Below are positions 49,971 through 58,964 of a stretch of DNA of 64,000 nt, piece by piece (positions within the stretch are counted from its first letter, which is position 1; every line of letters starts with the position of its first letter). The notes beneath the pieces are model-generated. The model was not told where the DNA came from and searched no databases. It saw nothing but the letters and a program-made list of their open reading frames with translations. The stretch is from JBCBSZ01 sp039818945. GTDB lineage: Bacteria; Actinomycetota; Acidimicrobiia; Acidimicrobiales; Poriferisodalaceae. A program made the position numbers and the translations under genes. The stretch is from the NCBI GenBank assembly GCA_039818945.1, contig JBCBSZ010000020.1, positions 5,823 through 69,822 of the forward strand. Reading direction: 5' to 3'.

Positions 49971-52526
49971 TCAGGTCTCCTGGCTCACGAGCCGCAGCAT
50001 CTCGCGTGCGACCATCGGGGCGGCGTTCTGGTTCTGGCCGGTGACGAGGTTCCCGTCGACGACCCAGTGGTTGGCGAACGGGTCGCGGAAGCGGATCGCG
50101 CTCTCGAAGGTGGCCCCGACCCGGCGCAGCTCGGACTCGGGGTGGAACGGCGTCGCCTCGATCCCGAGCTCGTCGACCTGCTTGTCGGTGACCGCCGTGA
50201 GGCGCCGGCCCTCGACCAGCGGTGAGCCGTCGACGTCGGTCGCGTTGACGAGACCGAGCGGGCCATGGCACACACCGCCGATCACCGTGCCGAGCGCGTT
50301 GGCCTCGGTGATCTTGGCGGCCAGGTCCTTCGACGGGACGAAGTCGAAGGCCGCTCCCCACCCGCCGGCCAGGTACACAACGTCGTAGACGTCCATGTCG
50401 AGGATGCCGACGGGCCACGACTCGGTGATGAGCCGTCTCGCCTCGTCGTCGGCGAGGAACCGGTCGTCGGCCTCGGTGCGCACCGGTGCCCGGAGCGAGC
50501 GGGGATCGAACGGGATCACGCCGCCGGCCGGGCTGGCGACGTCGACCTGCATGCCGGCGTCGACGAACGCGTAGTACGGCACGGTGAGCTCGCTGGCGAA
50601 CACGCCGGTCGGCTTGCCCACTTCGAGGACGCCGACGTTGGTGGCGATCACCAGCGCTCGACACCCCACCAGGTCGAAGGTTGCGGGCTCGGGGTCGTCG
50701 GGGTGCAGGCCGAGGCGGCGCAGGGCCCCGCGCACCAGCCGGGCCGGCGGTGGCGGCCGCTTCATCGGCGGGCCACCGGTCGCCTGGCGCGCCGCGTAGG
50801 GCCACGGCTCGTTCCGGGTCGGCACGCTGGCGGCGCGCTCGGACTCGAGCAGGCCGCGCATCGCGGCGAACACGTCGGCGACGGCCGGGTCGTTCCACCG
50901 GTTCCAGGCCTCGATCGCGTCGTCGTCGAGGTCGTAGAGCTCCCACTGGTCCGGCAGCTGCTCGGTACGCCAGGTCGGGCCGCCCGGACCGGTGTCGGCG
51001 AGGTGGCGCACACCGGGCTCGGTCCAGGTGTCGGGATCGTCGAAGGTTCGCACGAGCTTCCAGAGATGGCCGGCACCGACGTCGGATCGGGCGACGATGC
51101 CCTCGACGTTGCTCGCCACGTGGGCCGGCACGCGGATGCGCAGGGCCAGCGGCGGGTGCTCGGTCCGGCCGAGCCGGCGGGCCATCCCGCTGGCACCGGA
51201 GTCGCCCTCGAGCATGTGGTCACGGGTGATGAGGTAGACGGGGCGATGCCGGTCGGCCGCGGCGCCGTCGACGACCGGCATCAGGTCGCGACCGGGCAGC
51301 GGGTGCACCTCGCTGAAGTTCCGGCGCAGCTCGGCTGCGACCTCCCGCTCGTCGATCCCGGCGGCGGCGAGCAGGGTCGGGACCAGGTCGACGTGCGACG
51401 TCGGCGCACCGTCGACGACGCGCGCCGTTGCGGGCGCTGACCCCGTCCGGGCCACGACGAAGGGGACCCGCGTCGCCTCGTCGTAGAGCTGGTACCACTT
51501 CTGGTGCAGACCTCCGTGGGAGCCCAGCAGCTCACCGTGGTCCGACGTCCGCACGAGGACGGCCTCGTCCGAGCCGCCCTCGGTCACCGCCCGCCGCACC
51601 CGGTCGAGCGGTTCGTCGACCTCGACGTGGAGGCGGTGGTAGACGTCGCGGTAGAGCTGGGCGTTGCGCTCGTAGGCCCGCGCGACCAGGGGCGCCGGGC
51701 CGTAGGCCGACGGGTAGGCCGCCCGGTACGCGATCTGGGCCGCCGGCTTGCTGGCGAGGTCCTCGTCATCGGTCGGCGATGGCGGGACGGGTGGCGGATC
51801 GCGGTCCGAGGCATCGTACGGGGTCCCCTGGCGGGCCCAGAGCGGGAAGAACACGATGTCGTGGGGGTTCACGAAGCTGGCGACGAGCAGGAACGGCGTC
51901 AGCGCGTCGGGGTCGCCGGCCCGGCGGCGGGCATAGCGGTCCGTCAGCCAGACGACGATCCGGTCGGCGAAGAGCTGATCTCGGACCAACCCCGAGTTCG
52001 CGACCGGCGCGCCGTGGGGCTCGGGCCCGACCCACCCGGAGAAGCCGAAGGGGCCCAGCGGGTCCGCATCGAGGTAGGCCCGGACCGCCGCCTCGTCGAC
52101 GACGCCGTGCTCGTCGTTGGTCGCCACCGTGCGGCCGGACACGGGGTCGCGGAGGTCGGCGTGGGTGATGTGCCACTTGCCGTCGTAGTGGGTGTCGTAG
52201 CCGCCGGCCCGGAACCAGTTGCCCAGGGTCGGGACCTCCCCGGGCCGCAGCCAGCGCAGCCGGGAGTCGTCGGCCATCTTGCCGAGGCCGTCGGTCTGGG
52301 TGACCCCGTGCACGTCGGGGTACTGCCCGGTGAACAGCGTCGGCCGACTCGGCACGCACGCCAGCGACCCCGTGTGGTGCCGGGTGAACGAGACGCCGTG
52401 CTCGTCGAACCAGCGGCGACCCGGCATCGTCCGGCGCCGCCACGCCGCGACCTCGTCGGTCTCGTAGGGCGGAGCCGCCCGCTCCTGGTCGGTGATGATC
52501 ACGACGACGTCGGGTCGGGCGGTCAT
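49971..52526 (-). CDS. Sulfatase fused to a DJ-1/PfpI-type domain
   Basis: An 851-residue protein. Residues about 1-600 are a sulfatase: DVVVIITDQE with metal ligand Asp13, and the catalytic formylglycine site Cys57 in HTGSLACVPSRPTL (CxPSR motif). HWKITHAD-like GKWHITHADL, SHGGLHQKWYQLYDEATRVP and the C-terminal DQWELYDLDDD are further family segments. After a Pro-rich linker (about 588-605), residues about 615-851 are a DJ-1/PfpI domain with the nucleophilic Cys in GGVCHGPLGLV and VYLAGGWGAAFDF. The frame is open throughout, so this is one polypeptide. ATG 52526 has AGGGGAG. It overlaps the SRPBCC stop by 4 bp. Confidence 0.82.
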   Translation of the reverse strand: MTARPDVVVIITDQERAAPPYETDEVAAWRRRTMPGRRWFDEHGVSFTRHHTGSLACVPSRPTLFTGQYPDVHGVTQTDGLGKMADDSRLRWLRPGEVPTLGNWFRAGGYDTHYDGKWHITHADLRDPVSGRTVATNDEHGVVDEAAVRAYLDADPLGPFGFSGWVGPEPHGAPVANSGLVRDQLFADRIVVWLTDRYARRRAGDPDALTPFLLVASFVNPHDIVFFPLWARQGTPYDASDRDPPPVPPSPTDDEDLASKPAAQIAYRAAYPSAYGPAPLVARAYERNAQLYRDVYHRLHVEVDEPLDRVRRAVTEGGSDEAVLVRTSDHGELLGSHGGLHQKWYQLYDEATRVPFVVARTGSAPATARVVDGAPTSHVDLVPTLLAAAGIDEREVAAELRRNFSEVHPLPGRDLMPVVDGAAADRHRPVYLITRDHMLEGDSGASGMARRLGRTEHPPLALRIRVPAHVASNVEGIVARSDVGAGHLWKLVRTFDDPDTWTEPGVRHLADTGPGGPTWRTEQLPDQWELYDLDDDAIEAWNRWNDPAVADVFAAMRGLLESERAASVPTRNEPWPYAARQATGGPPMKRPPPPARLVRGALRRLGLHPDDPEPATFDLVGCRALVIATNVGVLEVGKPTGVFASELTVPYYAFVDAGMQVDVASPAGGVIPFDPRSLRAPVRTEADDRFLADDEARRLITESWPVGILDMDVYDVVYLAGGWGAAFDFVPSKDLAAKITEANALGTVIGGVCHGPLGLVNATDVDGSPLVEGRRLTAVTDKQVDELGIEATPFHPESELRRVGATFESAIRFRDPFANHWVVDGNLVTGQNQNAAPMVAREMLRLVSQET

Positions 52527-52987
52527 GCGGTCGCTCCCCTGGTCGTGTCGAGGTCGGCGGCGAGCGCAGCGAGCAGCCGCTCTGACGTTCGGGCCAGCAG
52601 CCGCGCGACCACCCGTCCGGCGAGCCGGTGCGGCGGCCGCGGCCCGACCTCGAGCCGGCTCGCCAGCGAGACCGTCGCACCGATCGGTGCGGCTCCGACC
52701 GTCCAGGTGTTCGTGGCGGACCGCACGATCGGGGGCAGGCCCTCCACCGAGTAGGACAGCGTCGTCGGCGGGTCCCAGACGAGGACGCGCTCGACGAGGG
52801 TGCTGCGTCCAGCCTGGATCCGCCGCGCCGCGCCCGGCCCCACCTCGGTCGCTCCCAGCGCACACGAGTAGTCGACGTGGGGTGCCCAGCGGCTGATGGC
52901 CGGGAAGTCCCCGAGCACGGCCCACACCTCCACGGGCGTCGCTGCGACCTCACCCGAGCGCTCGACCACGGTCGCCGGCACGCTCAC
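52523..52987 (-). CDS. SRPBCC (START/polyketide-cyclase-like) protein
   Basis: A 154-residue protein of the SRPBCC fold: VERSGEVAATPVEVWAVLGDFPAISRWAPHVDYS at the N-terminus, then RRIQAGRSTLVERVLVWDPPTTLSYSVEGLP and a long C-terminal helix. Such proteins bind hydrophobic ligands in a deep pocket. It is coupled at both ends: its GTG overlaps the metallo-hydrolase stop and its stop overlaps the sulfatase fusion ATG. The ligand is presumably the sulfated or released compound, an inference. Confidence 0.82.
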   Translation of the reverse strand: MSVPATVVERSGEVAATPVEVWAVLGDFPAISRWAPHVDYSCALGATEVGPGAARRIQAGRSTLVERVLVWDPPTTLSYSVEGLPPIVRSATNTWTVGAAPIGATVSLASRLEVGPRPPHRLAGRVVARLLARTSERLLAALAADLDTTRGATA

Positions 52988-53817
52988 TCCCCTCCGCCGA
53001 CCGTGACCCGGTGCAGGTCGTCGCCGAGCTCGATGGCCCCGTCGAAGTGCGCAGCGGCCAGCTCGCGCCACTCGCCCTCGCCTCCCGGCGGGATCGGCGG
53101 CACGTAGTGGGTGAGCACGAGCGTGCCCACCCCGGCGCGCTGCGCCGTCTGCGCCGCCTCCTCGGGTGAGGAGTGGTAGTCGAGCGTGTCCTGCATCCGC
53201 TGGAACGGCAGCGTGGCGATGATGTCCTTGCGGATCACCGTGTGCACCAGAACGTCCGCGCCCGCGGCGAGTCGGTCGAGGCCGTCGCACGGGACGGTGT
53301 CGCCAGCGGCGACCGCGCTCGCACCGTCGTGCTCGATGCGGAACCCGACGCTCGGTTCGACCGGACGGTGGTCGGTCGGGGCGCACGTGACGGTGGCCGC
53401 CGTGCCCAGCCCGACGGGTCCGTCGGTCACCTCGATGACCTCGACCGCCGGCGGCCCCTCGAGATCGGCGTGATGGGCGATCCGGTAGCCGACGTCGGGT
53501 TCGAGGAACGCCAGCAGCGCGTCGACCACACGGCGAGTACCCGGCGGTCCGACGACGGTCAGCGGCGACGGCTCGAACGTCATGACCCACCGGCTGGTGA
53601 TGACGTCGTTGAGATCGGTGATGTGGTCGCTGTGGAGGTGGGTGAGCAGCACGGCGGTGAGGTTCGGCGCCCCGAGGCCGACGGCGGCGAGGCGCATCAG
53701 GACCCCGCGCCCGGCGTCGACGAGGAAGTGCTCGTCGCCGGCGGTGACGAGCGTGCTGGGTCCGGCACGATCGGGCGCCGGCATCGGGCTCCCGGTGCCG
53801 AGCAGGACGACCTCCAC
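52984..53817 (-). CDS. Metallo-beta-lactamase-fold hydrolase
   Basis: A 277-residue hydrolase. Metal motif HxHxDH is present as LTHLHSDHITDL, preceded by VVLLGTGSPMP; a further His in LVHTVIRKD-type and THYVPP segments completes the site. The order resembles the RNase Z-like or alkylsulfatase/lactonase groups, but lacks clear diagnostic features of any. GTG 53817 has a perfect ribosome site AGGAGGT. It lies 10 bp downstream of the arylsulfatase gene. Confidence 0.85.
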   Translation of the reverse strand: MEVVLLGTGSPMPAPDRAGPSTLVTAGDEHFLVDAGRGVLMRLAAVGLGAPNLTAVLLTHLHSDHITDLNDVITSRWVMTFEPSPLTVVGPPGTRRVVDALLAFLEPDVGYRIAHHADLEGPPAVEVIEVTDGPVGLGTAATVTCAPTDHRPVEPSVGFRIEHDGASAVAAGDTVPCDGLDRLAAGADVLVHTVIRKDIIATLPFQRMQDTLDYHSSPEEAAQTAQRAGVGTLVLTHYVPPIPPGGEGEWRELAAAHFDGAIELGDDLHRVTVGGGE

Positions 53818-53827
53818 CGTCGACCTC

Positions 53828-56101
53828 CTACTGCCGTGCCTGCTCGGCGCGGGCGACGGCGGCGTCGGCGCCACGAGCCCGGGCCGCAGCCAGCTGGATG
53901 ACGACCTCGTGCAGCGTGCCGGTGAACGGGTTGGGAGCCGTGTAGCGGTTCGACACCGCCGAGCCGTGATCGAAGCCGACGCTGGCACCGACCGACGAGA
54001 TCATCCGCATGTAGAGCGGCAATTCGGCCGAGCCCGCGTCGACGCCGTCGATCGAGAGCGCGACCTCGCCGCCCCGACCGCGCCGGGTGAAGCGGACCTG
54101 GAGCTCGCTCGACCCGACCGGCACGAGGCGGTCGGACTCGACGATGGTGTGGTCGTCGAAGGCGTTGTAGTCGACGACGAGACGATCCCCCTCGACGAAC
54201 ACGCTCAGGCCGGAGTTCTCGGTCCCCGTGGCGTACACCACGCCGGCGTCACCAGCCGACCGGTCGATCCTGGCGGTGAGCTCGAAGGAGCGGCCGCCGA
54301 TCGCGGCCGATGCCTGCCCGGGGATCGGTGACATGGGCGGCCGATAGACGTACCGGCGATCGGGCGGGTGTGGCGACCGCTCTCGGAAGCGGGCCCCGAA
54401 GAGCTCGACGCCCCGGTCGTCGAGCGGCGGCACGCCGTGGCGCTCGGCCTCGGACCACCACAGCTCGATCAGCTCGGCGAGCCGCTCGGGCTGCTCGGTG
54501 GCGAGGTCGTGGCACTCGGAGAAGTCGGTGGCCAGGTGATAGAGCTCCCACGGCTCGGTCTCGAAGTCGGCGCCGTGCTCGTGCTTGCAGACCGCCTTCC
54601 ACTCCCCTGCGATGAGGGCCCGACTGCCCCCGTTCTCGAAGTACTGGAGCTCGTTGACGGCGGGGGCGGCTGCGTCGGCGAGCACCGCGGCGAACGAGTG
54701 GCCGGTGACCGGGAGCTGGTCGAGCCCGCGGTACGCCTCGGGCGGAGAGACGCCGAGCAGGTCGTAGATCGTCGGCACGATGTCGGACACGTTGACGAAC
54801 TGGTCGCGGCGTGTTCCGGCCTGCGCACCGAGCCCGCTCGGCCAGTGCACCACGAGCGGGACGTGGACGCCGCCCTCGTGGGTGTTCTGCTTGTACCAAC
54901 GGAAGGGGGTGTTGCCGCACTGGGCCCACCCCCACGGGTAGTTCGTGTGGCTGTGCGGGCCGCCGATGTCGTCGATGCGTTCGATCGCCTCGTCCGGCGT
55001 CTCGAGGATCCCGTTGAAGAACTTCATCTCGTGCATCACGCCGTAGGGACCGCCCTCCTGGCTGGCGCCGTTGTCCGCCAGCACGACGAGCAGCGTGTCG
55101 TCGAGGAGGCCCATCGCCGTCAGCCCGTCCACGAGCCGACCGATCTGCGCGTCGGTGTGGTCGAGGAACGCGGCGAACGCCTCCTGGAGCCGGGCGGCCA
55201 GGCGCTGCTGGGTCTCGGACAGCTCGTCCCACGGCTCGACGCCGGGGTTGCGGGGGGCGAGCTCGGTGCCGTCGGGCAGGAGGCCGCGCTCGACCTGGCG
55301 GTCGAACCAGCGCTGCCGTACGACGTCCCACCCCTCGTCGAAACGGCCTCGGTACTTGGCCAGGTACTCCGGTGGCGCCTGGTGCGGAGCGTGGGTGGCG
55401 CCGAAGGGCACGTAGGCGAAGAACGGCCGGTCGGGGCGCACACCGACCGAGTCGGAGATCATCCGGAGGAGCTGGTCGACCAGGTCCTCGCTCAGGTGGT
55501 AGCCGTCCTCGGGCCCGGCTGGTGCCTCGACCGGGTGGTTGTCGCACACCAGCTCGGGGTGGAACTGATCGGTCTCGCCCTCGAGGAACCCGTAGAACCG
55601 GTCGAACCCGCGGGCCAGCGGCCACTGCTCGAAGGGCCCGGCCGCCGAGCACTGCTCCATCGGGGCGAGATGCCACTTGCCCACGCAGAACGTGGCGTAG
55701 CCCTCGGCGCTCAGCACCTCGGCGACCGTGGCGGCGTGATCGGAGATGTGACCGAGCTGGTGGGGGAAGCCCGTGTTGAAGTTCGACACCGACCTCATGC
55801 CGACCGCGTGCTGGGAGCGTCCGGTGAGCAGCGCAGCACGGGTCGGCGAGCACAGCGGGGTCACGTGGAAGTTCGTGAACTGCACTCCCCCGGCGGCGAG
55901 GCGATCCACGTTGGGGGTCTCGATGTCGGAGCCGTAGCAGCCGAACTGGGCGAACCCGGTGTCATCGAGCAGGACGAGCACGACGTTCGGCGCCGCGTCA
56001 CCCGGGTGCGGCGGATCGCTCCAGGCCGGCTCGGAGTCGGCCAGCGTGCGGCCGATCCGTCCGGCGAACCCGCCCGCGCCGGACGTCGACTGGTCCCCCA
56101 T
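53828..56101 (-). CDS. Arylsulfatase (type I, formylglycine)
   Basis: A 757-residue type I sulfatase and first gene of the operon. Metal ligands Asp46-Asp47 lie in VLVLLDDTGFAQFGCYG, and the formylglycine Cys84 in TPLCSPTRAALLTGR (CxPTR). GKWHLAPMEQ, THAPHQAP and ADNGASQEGG provide the remaining active-site Lys, His and Asp-Asn. A C-terminal beta-sandwich (about 600-757; SFELTARIDRSAGDAGVVYATG) looks like an added lectin-like or substrate-recognition domain. No signal peptide is visible, so it is probably cytoplasmic. Activation would need a formylglycine-generating enzyme not in this window. Confidence 0.92.
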   Translation of the reverse strand: MGDQSTSGAGGFAGRIGRTLADSEPAWSDPPHPGDAAPNVVLVLLDDTGFAQFGCYGSDIETPNVDRLAAGGVQFTNFHVTPLCSPTRAALLTGRSQHAVGMRSVSNFNTGFPHQLGHISDHAATVAEVLSAEGYATFCVGKWHLAPMEQCSAAGPFEQWPLARGFDRFYGFLEGETDQFHPELVCDNHPVEAPAGPEDGYHLSEDLVDQLLRMISDSVGVRPDRPFFAYVPFGATHAPHQAPPEYLAKYRGRFDEGWDVVRQRWFDRQVERGLLPDGTELAPRNPGVEPWDELSETQQRLAARLQEAFAAFLDHTDAQIGRLVDGLTAMGLLDDTLLVVLADNGASQEGGPYGVMHEMKFFNGILETPDEAIERIDDIGGPHSHTNYPWGWAQCGNTPFRWYKQNTHEGGVHVPLVVHWPSGLGAQAGTRRDQFVNVSDIVPTIYDLLGVSPPEAYRGLDQLPVTGHSFAAVLADAAAPAVNELQYFENGGSRALIAGEWKAVCKHEHGADFETEPWELYHLATDFSECHDLATEQPERLAELIELWWSEAERHGVPPLDDRGVELFGARFRERSPHPPDRRYVYRPPMSPIPGQASAAIGGRSFELTARIDRSAGDAGVVYATGTENSGLSVFVEGDRLVVDYNAFDDHTIVESDRLVPVGSSELQVRFTRRGRGGEVALSIDGVDAGSAELPLYMRMISSVGASVGFDHGSAVSNRYTAPNPFTGTLHEVVIQLAAARARGADAAVARAEQARQ

Positions 56102-56107
56102 CCCCGG

Positions 56108-56137
56108 ATCATTGCCAACTGCGAGCCAGACTGTCAA
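56108..56137 (-). promoter_or_regulatory. Promoter of the sulfatase operon
   Basis: On the minus strand a perfect TTGACA (56137-56132) is followed after 18 bp by AATGAT (56113-56108), and the arylsulfatase ATG lies 6 bp later. CTGCGAGCC occurs twice as a direct repeat 25 bp apart (56119-56127 and 56144-56152), flanking TTGACA. These may be TetR binding sites. Confidence 0.55.
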
Positions 56138-56178
56138 TATCTTCTGCGAGCCGAACTCACAGATCGGAGCGGCCCCGC

Positions 56179-56790
56179 ATGGCGAACGGTGCACAGGTGG
56201 ACAGACCGGTCGATGGCCGGCGCGCCCGTCGTGAACGGGGCCGGCTGGCCGTCATCGACGCGACGATCGACCTCGTGCTCCTCGGCGGCGGGCCGCCGTC
56301 GGCCGACCAGGTCGCCGAGCGGGCCGGTGTCTCGGAGGCCTCGCTCTTCCGGTACTTCGACACCCTCGACGACCTCCGCCACCAGGCCATCGGCCGCTAT
56401 CTCGAGCGCCACGACCACCTCATGGAGGTGCCCGACATCGGCGAGCACGCGCTCGACCGCCGGGTCCGCGATCTCGTCGCCGCCCGGCTGCGCTACTACG
56501 AGACGGTCCAGCCCATGGCCACGCTCGCCCGACGCCAGGCACCCGAGGTACCCGAGGTCGCGGCCACCCTCGCCCGGGTCCGAGCCACGCTGGCCGACCA
56601 GGTGGCGCAACACTTCGAGCCCGAGCTGCGGTCGTTCCGGCCGGGGCCGAGGGCGGAGCGGGTGGCGGTCCTCGCCGCGCTGACCTCGTTCGAGTCGTGG
56701 CAACTGCTCGGCGAGCAGGGACTCGATGCGGCGGGGATCGGTCGAGCCTGGCGGCGATCGCTCACCGACCTGCTCGCGAACCGACGATGA
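56179..56790 (+). CDS. TetR-family regulator of the sulfatase operon (inferred)
   Basis: A 203-residue regulator. The N-terminal helix-turn-helix is SADQVAERAGVSEASLFRYFDTLDDLRHQAI. The rest is helical, with FESWQLLGEQGLDAAGIG near the C-terminus, typical of TetR ligand-binding domains. It is divergent from the arylsulfatase gene across 77 bp, so control of the operon is inferred. ATG 56179 follows a GGAG ribosome site. Confidence 0.87.
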   Translation: MANGAQVDRPVDGRRARRERGRLAVIDATIDLVLLGGGPPSADQVAERAGVSEASLFRYFDTLDDLRHQAIGRYLERHDHLMEVPDIGEHALDRRVRDLVAARLRYYETVQPMATLARRQAPEVPEVAATLARVRATLADQVAQHFEPELRSFRPGPRAERVAVLAALTSFESWQLLGEQGLDAAGIGRAWRRSLTDLLANRR

Positions 56791-56883
56791 CGGCGAGGTC
56801 CGTCGGCGGCGCGACGGCGAGCACCTGATCTGGGACTACCTGGGCTTCACCGCCCGACTCGAGCGGGTCGACCGTCCGAGCGA

Positions 56884-58086
56884 TCAGCCGGTCGGCGCGT
56901 AGCGGCGGAGGATGCGCCGCCCGAGGGCGGTCTTGTGCACCTCGTCGGCGCCGTCGTAGATGCGGGCCGCACGCTCGTGCCGGTACCAGTAGGCCAGGAT
57001 CGTGTCGTCGGTGACGCCGAGCGCGCCGTGCACCTGGATGGCGGTGTCGACCGCCCGCAGCATCGTGTTGGCCACCGAGAACTTGATCGCCGAGATCTCG
57101 TCGCGGGCGGCCTTGGCGCCGTGCCGATCGATCATCCAGGCGGCGTGCAGCGTCTGGAGGCGGGCGCCCCGGATCTCGGCGTCGAGCTCGGCCGCCCAGT
57201 GCTGGATGACCTGCCGGTCGGCGAGGGTCTCACCGTCCGGCGCGATCTCGCGCTCGTTGGCCCGCTCGCACATCAGGTCGTAGGCCCGCGAAGCGATGCC
57301 GAGCCAGCGCATGCAGTGGTGGATCCGACCGGGCCCGAGCCGCTCCTGGGCGATGGTGAAGCCACCGCCGAGCGGCCCCAGGAGGTTCTCACGGGGCACC
57401 CGGCAGCCCTCGTAGATCACCTCGGCGTGGCTGGCGTGGCCGCCGCCGACGTGGCCCATCACGCTGACGTTGCGCACGAGGTGGAAGCCGGGCGTGTCGG
57501 TCGGGACGATGATCATGCTCGCCCGCTGGTGGGGCGGCGCCTCCGGGTCGGTGACCGCCATGACGATGGCGAACGCGGCACCGTCGGCCGAGGACGTGAA
57601 CCACTTCTGGCCGTTGATCACGAAGTCGTCGCCGTCGACGGTCGCCGTCGCACCCATCATCACCGGGTTCGAGCCGGGCATCTCGGGCTCGGTCATCGAG
57701 AAGCAGCTCCGCACCTCCCCCGCCACGAGCGGGACGAGGAAGCGGTCGCGCTGCTCGGGCGTGGCGTGCAGGTGGAGGATCTCGACGTTGCCGGCGTCGG
57801 GCGCCTGGGTCCCGAACACGAGGTGCCCGAACGGGCTCCGCCCCAGCGCCTCGGAGATCAGCCCGTGCTCGACCATCGACAACCCGAGGCCGCCCAGGTC
57901 CACCGGGTGGTTGGGGGCCCACAGGCCCATCTGGCGCACCTTGACCTGCGCCTCCGCGACCATCCGGTCGACGGTCGCCGGGTCGCCGAAGAGCATCTCG
58001 CGCTCGATCGGCTCCAGCTCCCGCTCGGAGAACTCGCGGATCATCCCCAGCATCGTCGTGATCTGCTCGGACAGCTCGAAGTCCAT
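56884..58086 (-). CDS. Acyl-CoA dehydrogenase, ACAD10/11-like
   Basis: A 400-residue flavoenzyme of the acyl-CoA dehydrogenase family. The N-terminal helical domain, CFSMTEPEMPGSNPVMMGATAT, the FAD-binding QKWFTSSADGAAF, and the C-terminal ARIYDGADEVHKTALGRRIL are visible. The last carries Asp where the medium-chain enzymes have the catalytic Glu position, as in ACAD10/11-like proteins. The N-terminal 100 residues lack any phosphotransferase domain. ATG 58086 follows GGGGGGAG; TAGGTT about 22 bp further upstream is a possible -10. Confidence 0.9.
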   Translation of the reverse strand: MDFELSEQITTMLGMIREFSERELEPIEREMLFGDPATVDRMVAEAQVKVRQMGLWAPNHPVDLGGLGLSMVEHGLISEALGRSPFGHLVFGTQAPDAGNVEILHLHATPEQRDRFLVPLVAGEVRSCFSMTEPEMPGSNPVMMGATATVDGDDFVINGQKWFTSSADGAAFAIVMAVTDPEAPPHQRASMIIVPTDTPGFHLVRNVSVMGHVGGGHASHAEVIYEGCRVPRENLLGPLGGGFTIAQERLGPGRIHHCMRWLGIASRAYDLMCERANEREIAPDGETLADRQVIQHWAAELDAEIRGARLQTLHAAWMIDRHGAKAARDEISAIKFSVANTMLRAVDTAIQVHGALGVTDDTILAYWYRHERAARIYDGADEVHKTALGRRILRRYAPTG

Positions 58087-58136
58087 GGCTCCCCCCGGTT
58101 CGCGGCGCGAAACCTACGGACCGATCACCCGGCGGG

Positions 58137-58156
58137 CCAGGGCCTTCGGACCCTGG
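58137..58156 (-). terminator. Hairpin with UUCG-type loop after the acetyltransferase gene
   Basis: CCAGGG (58137-58142) and CCCTGG (58151-58156) pair perfectly around CCTTCGGA, which includes a TTCG tetraloop closed by C-G. It lies 13 bp beyond the acetyltransferase stop and separates it from the dehydrogenase gene. No T-tract. Confidence 0.5.
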
Positions 58157-58168
58157 GTGGCATCCGGC

Positions 58169-58912
58169 TCAGCCGTCGGCGGCCACGGCCAGCAGCCGGC
58201 AGGCGACCTCGAACCCCAGCCCGACCGCAAGACGCTTCGACCCCGTGACGGTCCAGTTGCACCGGTAGAGCGGGTGACGGTCCAGTTCGAGCGAGCGGGC
58301 GACGAGCGCGAGCACCGCGGCGGTCCCCCACCCGCCCCGCCGCCGATCGGGATGGACCAGCACACCGATGTCGTCGAAGGTCTCGTCGACGTCCCAGGGA
58401 CGGGCCGATGCGAACGCGGCGATCGCGCCGTCCCCGTCCAGCAGCGCGACCGCCAGCGCGTCGAGGTCTTCGAGGTCGACCTCGGCCTCCTCGGCGTCGT
58501 CGTCTCCGGTCGCCTCGACGAGGTCGGCGATCAGCTGCTGCGTGGTCGCGTCGGACGTGTCGAGGTCGACGAGCGTGCCGTCCTGCGGGACCGTGAGGGT
58601 TGGCGCCGCCCATCCCGCGGGCAGGACGTGGTTGTCGTTGCCGTCCACCACCGACCAGTCCCGGTCGCCGGTCCAGGCCTCCAGCTCCTCGAACGACAGC
58701 GCCCGGTCGGGGGCGGACAGCGGCGCGAGCGCCGGGGCGAGCGCCGGGTCGCACCGGATCGCGGTCAGCTGCCCGATGGCATAGGCGACCGCGAGTCCGC
58801 TGCCGGCCCGATCGTCCTCCGGGACGACGACCGTGGCCGGCCGGTCGATCGCCTCGGGTGCGACGGCGAGCTCGTGGGCGAGCGCGCGCCGGAATCGGTC
58901 CCTGGGGGTCAT
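58169..58912 (-). CDS. GNAT-family N-acetyltransferase
   Basis: A 247-residue protein whose C-terminal half has the GNAT pattern: DDIGVLVHPDRRRGGWGTAAVLALVARSLE (acetyl-CoA pyrophosphate loop R/Q-x2-G-x-G/A region) and GSKRLAVGLGFEVACRLLAV. The N-terminal half (about 1-110) is unlike usual GNATs and may be a substrate-specific or regulatory domain. The acceptor is unknown. ATG 58912 is 52 bp from the P450 stop. Confidence 0.8.
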   Translation of the reverse strand: MTPRDRFRRALAHELAVAPEAIDRPATVVVPEDDRAGSGLAVAYAIGQLTAIRCDPALAPALAPLSAPDRALSFEELEAWTGDRDWSVVDGNDNHVLPAGWAAPTLTVPQDGTLVDLDTSDATTQQLIADLVEATGDDDAEEAEVDLEDLDALAVALLDGDGAIAAFASARPWDVDETFDDIGVLVHPDRRRGGWGTAAVLALVARSLELDRHPLYRCNWTVTGSKRLAVGLGFEVACRLLAVAADG

Positions 58913-58964
58913 GGAGCGAGATCGTCGCAGCCGAGCGCGACGAACGCAGCCGATTTGCCGGCGC

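Noticed and set aside
56791..56883. Short plus-strand run translating to HLIWDYLGFTARLERVD before the dehydrogenase stop.
   Set aside because: Looks protein-like but has no start codon, is under 35 codons and matches no family I recognise; possibly a gene remnant.
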